In this document: positions 1-5,886 of the stretch, in pieces
Numbering within the stretch: position 1 is the first letter of the stretch
How the letters are laid out: each line of letters begins with the position of its first letter
NCBI GenBank assembly: GCA_016934645.1
Contig: JAFGSL010000092.1
Coordinates: 1 to 8,984 of the forward strand
Direction of reading: 5' to 3'
Source of the DNA: Anaerolineae bacterium
Lineage (GTDB): Bacteria > Chloroflexota > Anaerolineae > B4-G1 > SLSP01
Length of the DNA: 8,984 nucleotides
Notes under the pieces: model-generated
Told to the model about the DNA's origin: nothing
What the model saw: only the letters and a program-made list of their open reading frames with translations
The model's database searches: none
Position numbers and translations under genes: made by a program

Positions 1-525
1 CATCCGGGCGGGCAAGACGGTTTCACTGTACGAGTGCGTTTCCCAGCACACCGCGAAGCGCTGTGCCGCCTCAAGGTCGAGATTAGCTATGACGAGGAAG
101 TCCTGTTGTCACCGGCCACCCGTTCCTTGATCCATAGTTACACTACACTGCCATTGGTCGAGTGGCGTTGTTATGCGCTAGAAGAAATCGTGGCTGAGAA
201 GCTGCGCGCATTGCTGCAAAGTCGCGCCCGGCTTCAGGCGCGCGGATGGGGTGCAAGCCGTGTTTGCCGGGACTACTATGATTTGTGGTATGTGCTGAGT
301 TACAGTACGCTGAACTTGACGCTGTTCCCTGATTTGCTGGGCCGCAAGTGCGCATTACGTCAAGTGCATTTTGATACGCCTGCGGATTTCCTGGCCCCAG
401 AGCTACAGGCGATAGCGCAGGCTGAATGGGAACGTCAATTGCGACCTTTTGTCCCATCCGGCCCGTCAGCGGCGCAAGTGTTGACCGAACTCGCTGGTTT
501 ACTGCTGGGTCTGACTTTGAATTGA
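1..525 (+). CDS. AbiEii/AbiGii-family nucleotidyltransferase, 5' part outside the window
   Basis: The frame is open from base 1 to the TGA at 523-525, giving 174 visible residues. The true start lies upstream; the GTG at 34 is internal, because in-frame codons before it (GFTVRVRFP...) continue smoothly into the domain. Two stretches mark the family: ALEEIVAEKLRALLQ at visible residues 59-73 and RDYYDLWYVL at 90-99, the conserved C-terminal Lys/Asp-Tyr-Tyr-Asp-Leu part of the AbiEii/AbiGii nucleotidyltransferase fold. In the family these proteins are toxins of type IV-like toxin-antitoxin or abortive-infection pairs that transfer nucleotides to an RNA target; many members are uncharacterised. 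The N-terminal catalytic GS-x-D region and any AbiEi antitoxin gene would be upstream and are not visible. It converges on the GH2 gene with 13 bases between stops and has no evident link to the sugar locus. Family assignment is fairly sure; toxin activity is inference. Confidence 0.8.
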   Translation, partial: HPGGQDGFTVRVRFPAHREALCRLKVEISYDEEVLLSPATRSLIHSYTTLPLVEWRCYALEEIVAEKLRALLQSRARLQARGWGASRVCRDYYDLWYVLSYSTLNLTLFPDLLGRKCALRQVHFDTPADFLAPELQAIAQAEWERQLRPFVPSGPSAAQVLTELAGLLLGLTLN

Positions 526-538
526 TTGTTATCAGATC

Positions 539-2905
539 TCAGTTCGTCACGTTGATTTTTATCTCGGCAGGCTCCAAGCCTGCACCGGTGGCGCGGACGG
601 TCAGCGTGCCCGCTTCATCCGCGCGGGCCACCGCCAGCGCTTTGCCGTAATAGGTGGTATAGCGGCCGCTGTCGAAACGTTCCTCGGTACGAGGGTTGGC
701 GCTGCCGAAGCCCAATAATTCACCACCCTCCGTGGTTACGGAGAGGCTTCTATCGTCGTTGCTCTCCACAATGTCGTTTTCCCCGACGAGGTCAATGTGG
801 ACGTAAACGAGTTCGCCTGAACGGATGGCCGTGTCCTCCGGATTCAGCGCGATGCGTATCTTGCCCGTCGCGGAAACCAGCTCACTTGCAGAAATCTGAT
901 CGCCGTTTTGATCATATGCTACGGCCTTGACTGAGCCTGGCGCATACTTCGTTTTATACAGGGCCTTGTAGGCTTTGAGCTTCTTTTTGCCCAGCGATTT
1001 GCCGTTGAGGAACAGTTCCACCGCATGAGCATCCGCGTACACTTCAATCTCTGCCTTGTTGCCCTCGCAGTTTTTCCAGGACCAACTGTCCAGCGCGTTT
1101 GTACCTCGCCACAACCCCTTGGTTGGCCGTATGCCAGGGTGATTCACTGGCCGCACCCCAATATAAGGTTTCTCCTCGAAGCCCCAGACCACGGAGGCAT
1201 ACTTGGCCGGAGCGCCAGGATGGCCCAGGAGGTCAATCGCGCCACACTCCGAAGAGAGCCAGGGATAAGGTTTATCCATGATTGGCGACCTATCGTAGGC
1301 CCAGGCGCCGATGCTCGCCTCGCCCAGGTAATCCCAGGAGGCCCACATAAAATCGCCGATGAGGTAGGGGTACTTCTCCACCATGGCCCAGTTCGCGGCG
1401 ATGTCTTGATGGAAGGTCTCGCTGCCTACGACGATCCGGTCGGGGTGTTTTTTGCCCTCCAGTGGATAACGTCCCATGGCGTAGTTGTAGCCGGCGATGT
1501 CCAGAGCATCCAGGCCCGGACTTGTGACTTGATCCGCCGCCTTCAGATTGGGTATTTTGCTCATGATTGGCCCTATGAGTGAGGTCGCCAGATTGAAGAA
1601 CAAGCTGCCGGATACGGCCGGCTTTTTCTTCTTTTCCGGTTGGCCTTCAGAGGAAATAGCTTCCTCTTTGTAGATACCCCGGCCCTTGCTCGCCATGTAA
1701 ATGAGAAACAGGTTGATGCCGGCTGTGACCGCGCGGTTGGGGTCCAGGTCGTGCAGATAGTCCACCATCTCCCTGGTCAGTTGCATTCCCCGTTCCTGAT
1801 ACGGCTCCGACACTTCGTTTCCGATGGAGTACATGATGACAGAGGGATGGTTGAAGTCCTTGTCCACCATTGACTTGATGTCTTCCCGATACCATGCGTT
1901 GAAATCGCCGGCATAGTCGTATTTGTTCTTGTGCATATACCACATATCAGCGAACTCGTCCATAACATACATACCATAGCGATCACAGGCGTCCAGTAGG
2001 GCTTTGCTGGTGGGGTTGTGGGCGCTGCGGATGGCGTTGAATCCCGATCCCTTGAGGATGCGGACACGGCGTTCTTCCGCTTTGTCATAGGCGCAGGCGC
2101 CCAGGATGCCGTTGTCGTGGTGGATGCAGCCGCCACGCAGCAGGGTTTCCTGGCCATTGATGAACAAGCCCTGGTTGGACCATGCCACCTTGCGGATACC
2201 GAAATGCTCGATGACTTCATCCACGACCTGGTCGTTTTCCTTGAGAATCACGCGGCAGCGATACAGGTGCGGCGTCTCCGCCGACCACAGCCGCGCGTTG
2301 GCGATGCTGAATTCCACGGATGCGCCGCTGCCTGTGGCGATCACTTGGTCGTCATCGAGGATCTCCACACTTATCTCACCGCCGTTGGCCGTGGTTTCGA
2401 CCAGGACCTTGGCGGGTGCATAAGACAAGGTGGAAACCTTCACGCCGTCCACTTCGATGTGTGTTTTGTTCCCGACCCACAGATATACCGGGCGATAAAT
2501 GCCGCTGCCCGAATACCAACGGCTGTTCGGCAGTTGCGAATTGTCAGCCACGACGCGGAGAGTGTTTTCCGCGCCGTATTGCAAGAAACGATCTGCCTGG
2601 ACAAAGAAACGGGAATAGCCATAGGGTCGGCCACCGGTTTCCCGCCCGTTCAGATACACCTTGCTGTTCTTGTAGATGCCTTCGAACTCGAAGACAACGT
2701 GCTTATCTTGCCAGTCTTTGGGAACGGCAAAGGTCTTTTCGTAGACATATACGCCGCCGGTGCAAAAACCAATGGCGTTGCCACCTGGGCTTTGCGGATC
2801 GCGCGTTTCATGGATCATCGCGTCGTGGGGCAGAGTGACCGCTTGCCATTGGTCCGCGCCTGCCTTTTGGAACCTCCAGCCATGGTTGAAATCGCTGCGT
2901 TTCAT
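539..2905 (-). CDS. Glycoside hydrolase family 2 enzyme (beta-galactosidase-like), cytoplasmic
   Basis: A 788-residue protein expected to hydrolyse terminal beta-galactosides or related beta-glycosides with retention of configuration. Domain order: GH2 jelly-roll sugar-binding domain (about 1-145, with YSGSGIYRPVYLW at 131-143), immunoglobulin-like domain (about 150-238), TIM barrel (about 242-580), a DUF4982-like segment (about 604-665, WSWKNCEGNKAEIEVYAD) and a C-terminal GH2 C5-type beta domain (about 680-786). RSAHNP at 293-298 and MDEFADMW at 315-322 are typical GH2 barrel motifs. E364 in IGNE fits the acid/base, and E496 in VVGSETF fits the nucleophile. An insertion-like segment (about 402-463) sits between the two catalytic residues. 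There is no signal peptide or membrane segment, so it should act inside the cell on imported sugar. The ATG at 2905 is supported by AAGGAG seven bases upstream. It is transcribed divergently from the transporter-regulator-rhamnosidase genes, which points to shared control. Exact substrate (galactoside, glucuronide or other) is not settled by sequence. Confidence 0.9.
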   Translation of the reverse strand: MKRSDFNHGWRFQKAGADQWQAVTLPHDAMIHETRDPQSPGGNAIGFCTGGVYVYEKTFAVPKDWQDKHVVFEFEGIYKNSKVYLNGRETGGRPYGYSRFFVQADRFLQYGAENTLRVVADNSQLPNSRWYSGSGIYRPVYLWVGNKTHIEVDGVKVSTLSYAPAKVLVETTANGGEISVEILDDDQVIATGSGASVEFSIANARLWSAETPHLYRCRVILKENDQVVDEVIEHFGIRKVAWSNQGLFINGQETLLRGGCIHHDNGILGACAYDKAEERRVRILKGSGFNAIRSAHNPTSKALLDACDRYGMYVMDEFADMWYMHKNKYDYAGDFNAWYREDIKSMVDKDFNHPSVIMYSIGNEVSEPYQERGMQLTREMVDYLHDLDPNRAVTAGINLFLIYMASKGRGIYKEEAISSEGQPEKKKKPAVSGSLFFNLATSLIGPIMSKIPNLKAADQVTSPGLDALDIAGYNYAMGRYPLEGKKHPDRIVVGSETFHQDIAANWAMVEKYPYLIGDFMWASWDYLGEASIGAWAYDRSPIMDKPYPWLSSECGAIDLLGHPGAPAKYASVVWGFEEKPYIGVRPVNHPGIRPTKGLWRGTNALDSWSWKNCEGNKAEIEVYADAHAVELFLNGKSLGKKKLKAYKALYKTKYAPGSVKAVAYDQNGDQISASELVSATGKIRIALNPEDTAIRSGELVYVHIDLVGENDIVESNDDRSLSVTTEGGELLGFGSANPRTEERFDSGRYTTYYGKALAVARADEAGTLTVRATGAGLEPAEIKINVTN

Positions 2906-2912
2906 TGCATCG

Positions 2913-2918
2913 CTCCTT
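2913..2918 (-). promoter_or_regulatory. Ribosome binding site of the GH2 gene
   Basis: On the minus strand this reads AAGGAG, with seven bases before the ATG at 2905-2903. It decides the start: another ATG at 2910-2908 is out of frame. Confidence 0.8.
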
Positions 2919-2942
2919 TTCTGTGGTAAAGCCTTGTGGCGC

Positions 2943-2954
2943 CTGTGTTCACAG
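2943..2954. repeat. Short inverted repeat CTGTG-TT-CACAG, possible operator
   Basis: The arms CTGTG and CACAG are separated by two bases. With the proposed minus-strand promoter at 2964-2992, the site falls just after the expected transcription start of the GH2 gene, a position usual for repressor operators. A related sequence, CTGTGAAAACA, occurs at 3024-3034, matching the minus-strand reading CTGTGAACACAG in its first seven bases. Short and possibly coincidental; no binding protein can be assigned. Confidence 0.3.
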
Positions 2955-2960
2955 TAGAAA

Positions 2961-2992
2961 TGGATATTATCACGATGTTTGGAAAATATCCA
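2961..2992. repeat. 8-bp perfect inverted repeat over the GH2 promoter
   Basis: TGGATATT at 2961-2968 and AATATCCA at 2985-2992 are exact reverse complements separated by 16 bases. The two arms coincide with the proposed -10 and -35 boxes of the minus-strand promoter. The arms face the same side of the helix to within about a quarter turn (24 bp centre to centre), which could suit a dimeric regulator. A role as operator is inference. Confidence 0.4.
2964..2992 (-). promoter_or_regulatory. Candidate sigma-70-type promoter for the GH2 gene
   Basis: On the minus strand, TGGATA (2992-2987, four of six matches to TTGACA) lies 17 bases before TAATAT (2969-2964). The -10 box is preceded by TGA, giving an extended -10 (TGATAATAT). 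Transcription would start near 2957, about 50 bases before the ATG. Spacing is ideal and the location fits; no experimental support. Confidence 0.5.
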
Positions 2993-3081
2993 GCAGATTC
3001 ACGCTTCGAGGCGGTGTTCTTCTCTGTGAAAACAAGGACTTGTATTGGATGAACGGAAAAATGCCAAGAATGTCGGAAATC

Positions 3082-3113
3082 TGATATACTTATATTCTCT
3101 GTATTGGTATACT
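3082..3113 (+). promoter_or_regulatory. Candidate promoter region of the transporter operon with two extended -10 boxes
   Basis: TGATATACT (3082-3090) and TGGTATACT (3105-3113) are near-identical extended -10 sequences (TGnTATACT), 23 bp apart. Neither has a good -35 box: the 17-bp positions hold TGCCAA and TATACT. Weak -35 boxes are common at promoters that depend on an AraC-type activator, and such a regulator is encoded in this operon. The 23-bp direct repetition could also be a pair of regulator half-sites. Transcription would start about 60-90 bases before the ATG at 3179. Confidence 0.45.
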
Positions 3114-3167
3114 GAATTGATAGCAAGTCAGCGCCAGCGGTTTCACGTGTCTATCAGTTGAAACAAT

Positions 3168-3172
3168 GGAGG
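3168..3172 (+). promoter_or_regulatory. Ribosome binding site of the transporter gene
   Basis: GGAGG sits six bases before the ATG at 3179. It lies inside the longer frame that could begin with TTG at 3158, so it argues for 3179 as the real start. Confidence 0.85.
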
Positions 3173-3178
3173 ATTGGT

Positions 3179-4609
3179 ATGGGTAAAACCAAGGCAAAAC
3201 GGGAGTATCCGCTCGATGGAAAGACCACTTTTGGGCTTTCCACGATGCGTTGGACAATCACGGCCGCTATGTCTTTGACAACAACTGCATTTCTGCTGTA
3301 CTTGACCGACTATTCTGGCATCGGAGCGGCAGCGGCAACGGTTGGCACGATCTTGCTGCTCGCCGGGCGGCTGTTCGACGCGTTCGATGATCCCTTACAG
3401 GGCTGGATTATGGATAATGCGCCCCGCACGAAGATCGGCAGATACAAACCCTTTATGTTGGGCGGCGTCGTGGTATGCACTACGGCGCTCATCCTCCTGT
3501 TCAACATTCCGAGGAATGTGAGTCTGGCGGTGAAGATCGTGTGGTTGTCCGTTGCGTATCTACTCTACGAGATCGGCTATTCCTTCCAGCCGGCTGACCC
3601 GATCAAGTATTCTCTTTCGCCCGATCCCAAAATCAGAGAGCGGATTCTGGTGGTCCCGCGGGTGGTCGAGCAAATCGTTGCAGTCCCATTCTCGTTCTTC
3701 CTGACGCTGGCGCTTGCCCTCGGCGGATCGTTGGGGGACGCAGGGAAAGGCATCAGCCTGAGTGTCATTCTGGTCACAGTGCCCATGATGATCATGTCGT
3801 TCGTCGGGACCTTGTTGGTCAGAGAGGGCCATGTGACGCAGCAGAGTGAGAGTGTCGGTTTCAGGGACATCCTGGCTATGCTGAAAATCAACAAACCGCT
3901 CTTGGTCATGGCCATTACGGGTCTCATTGGACTGGCGTTTCCCTTCATCATGGCATCTGCCGTCTACTACATCAAATGGGCGTTCGGACCCGAAAACCTG
4001 GGGACCAATTCTGCCATCTGGGGCGCTGTCATCTTGCTCGGTATCATCACCGGCACGATCATCGCCCCAAAACTCCTCAAGCAGACGATTCCGATGAAGG
4101 GTGTGATCATCTGCAACCTGGCGAACGCCGCGCCGCTTGCAGTGTTGTATGTATTGTCCCTCCTCGGTTTTCGCAACCCTATCGTCTTCTTTGGCTTTAT
4201 GTTCTTAGCGATGACGGCCGCCGGCATGAGCTACATCCCAGGCACTGTCCTGGCAATGGAGGTCATGGATTATTCACTGCATAGGACCGGGAAGGGGATG
4301 CAAGGCATCATTCAAGCCATACGCAACTTTCTCGAAAAAACACAGTCCGCTATGTCCAGCACCGTCACGGGCGCTGTATTGATCGCAGTCGGTTACGTGG
4401 TCAACGACGCCGGAGACTACGTGGGAACCGCTCCCGTCGAATCACTGCTGTCTGGCTTGCTCCTGGTATGTATGCTGATCCCGGCCATCTTGAGTGTACT
4501 GTCTGCGGGAATTTACCACTTTTTCTATCCTCTGAAGGGTGCAGTCCGCGACCAGATGTACGCACACCTCGGAGAGTCTAGGGAACAAAATCTCCCCGAG
4601 CGTGTCTAA
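3179..4609 (+). CDS. GPH-family (MelB-type) sugar:cation symporter
   Basis: A 476-residue inner-membrane protein of the glycoside-pentoside-hexuronide:cation symporter family (MFS_2 fold), expected to import a glycoside or oligosaccharide with Na+ or H+. It shows about twelve hydrophobic segments, close to the usual 450-500 residues. The family signature lies at 64-91: GRLFDAFDDP then GWIMDN, then RTKIGRYKP. D67 and D71 align with the cation-binding aspartates of helix II in MelB (D55 and D59). The second half carries AMEVMDYSLHRTGKGMQG (359-376), equivalent to the DYxxxxTGKRxxG loop of the family. The ATG at 3179 is chosen over an in-frame TTG at 3158 because of GGAGG six bases upstream. It is first gene of a + operon with the regulator-rhamnosidase frame 26 bases downstream and is divergent from the GH2 gene. 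The substrate is inferred from those neighbours: a rhamnose- and probably galactose-containing compound. Confidence 0.9.
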   Translation: MGKTKAKREYPLDGKTTFGLSTMRWTITAAMSLTTTAFLLYLTDYSGIGAAAATVGTILLLAGRLFDAFDDPLQGWIMDNAPRTKIGRYKPFMLGGVVVCTTALILLFNIPRNVSLAVKIVWLSVAYLLYEIGYSFQPADPIKYSLSPDPKIRERILVVPRVVEQIVAVPFSFFLTLALALGGSLGDAGKGISLSVILVTVPMMIMSFVGTLLVREGHVTQQSESVGFRDILAMLKINKPLLVMAITGLIGLAFPFIMASAVYYIKWAFGPENLGTNSAIWGAVILLGIITGTIIAPKLLKQTIPMKGVIICNLANAAPLAVLYVLSLLGFRNPIVFFGFMFLAMTAAGMSYIPGTVLAMEVMDYSLHRTGKGMQGIIQAIRNFLEKTQSAMSSTVTGAVLIAVGYVVNDAGDYVGTAPVESLLSGLLLVCMLIPAILSVLSAGIYHFFYPLKGAVRDQMYAHLGESREQNLPERV

Positions 4610-4635
4610 ATCGTGTGAGGTCTTCATAGTCTATT

Positions 4636-5886
4636 ATGGAATCCGCTGCCAGGTCCTTCTACCGTGTGATCTCGAGCGTCTATCACCTCCAGTTGCGTAT
4701 CCACGACGAAACCGGAGCGCTTCAGGAGATCATCTCGCCGCACGGCGACGGTGAGGCGACCCTGTCTATCGATACCCAAAGCAGCGAACGGCTCTGTAGC
4801 TTGTGCGGTCAGAGCCGGAGACCGCAGGTCATCTCCAACGACCTAAACCAGGTCTGGGCCGGTGTGCCCGTTCTCGAGGGGGATGTTCTCCGGGGCACGA
4901 TCGTGGTTGGCCCTGTCTACACGTCTGAGGTGTCGGAACACCTCGTGGCCGATTACGCGCGCGTTCATCACCTGCCGTTTCAGTCCAGGGCACAGTGGTT
5001 CGCGGCATTCCGGCAGACGCCTATCTACCCCTACGTCGAGTTTGCCCGGCTGGTCGCCATGATCTACCAATTCCTCTATCATCAGGAGATGGATATCTCA
5101 TTGCTGGCTACGGCGAGCTTGCCAGTGGAAATGCTGGTGAACCCTATTGAGCTGCAGACCTACCGGCGCAACCGGGTCTACGACGAGAGTCCGGTTCATG
5201 CCACGTATGCCTTTGAACAGATGATCTGGCAGTGCATCCGGGAAGGGAAACTTGAGAAGCTGAAAAAGCATCTCCAGGGCGGCACCTATGGCAACATTGG
5301 CCCGATGGGCCACAATGATCCCGTCCGGCAGCACAAAAACACGTTCATTGTCTCGGTGACGCTGGCGACGCGCGCCGCCATTGAGGGTGGCCTCAGCCCG
5401 GAGATTGCCTATTCCCTCAGCGATCTGTACATCCAACAGGTCGAAACGATGAAGGATGTGCTGCTGATTATGACATTGAACGAAGCGATGTTATACGATT
5501 TTGCCAATCGCGTGCATCACCAGCAGCACACTCGCCGTTATTCGAAATTGGTCAACGCTTGCTGTGATTTCATCGACGAACATGTTCGGGAGAACTTGAG
5601 AGTTAGCGATGTTGCAGCGTTCACTGGCTACAGCGCGGATTATGTGTCGAGAAAGTTCAAGGAAGAAACCGGTGGTTCGATCGGCAACTATTTCCAGGCG
5701 GCAAAGGTATCCGAGGCTAAGTCGTTGCTCAAATACTCCGAACTGTCGCTGGCCGAAATTAGCGAACTGCTTTCCTTCAGTTCGCAGAGCTTCTTTACTG
5801 GGACATTTAAGCGTGTGACGGGCGTTACCCCAGGGCAATATCGTCAGGATGCCGAACCTGGTACCTGTCATTCTTATGGAGGAAAC
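4636..5886 (+). other. Regulator module: sensor domain plus AraC-type HTH
   Basis: Residues 1-417 of the long frame. The N-terminal part (about 5-150) resembles the ligand-binding region of a clostridial/streptococcal AraC group: SFYRVISSVYHLQLRIHDE at the start, C54-x-x-C57, and VWAGVPVLEG with GTIVVGPVY (73-95), PocR-like in pattern. A helical middle part (about 185-293) has DPVRQHKNTFIV (228-239), TRAAIEGG and LSDLYIQQ, which I recall as conserved between sensor and HTH in this group. The HTH_18 domain runs from about 304 to 405: first helix-turn-helix VSDVAAFTGYSADYVSRKF (323-341), second SLAEISELLSFSSQSFFTGT (371-390), closing FKRVTGVTPGQYR (391-403). It is complete, so the module could work as a stand-alone activator. 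Probable targets are the divergent promoters at 2906-3178; the inducer is presumably rhamnose or a product of the locus (inference). Confidence 0.85.

Noticed and set aside
34..36. GTG as start of the AbiEii-type gene
   Set aside because: The frame is open to base 1 and the upstream codons continue the family's domain, so the gene is only cut by the window edge.
2018..2929. 303-codon open frame on the + strand
   Set aside because: It lies antisense inside the GH2 gene, has no recognisable domain and low-complexity, codon-shadow composition; the GH2 reading is clearly the real one.
3158..3178. TTG start extending the transporter by seven residues
   Set aside because: The GGAGG at 3168-3172 is placed ideally for the ATG at 3179, and no comparable site precedes the TTG.
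4568..4600. Imperfect inverted repeat (CTCGG with CCGAG) near the transporter's 3' end
   Set aside because: It lies within coding sequence, has a long loop and mismatches, and lacks a following U run; it is not convincing as a terminator or attenuator.
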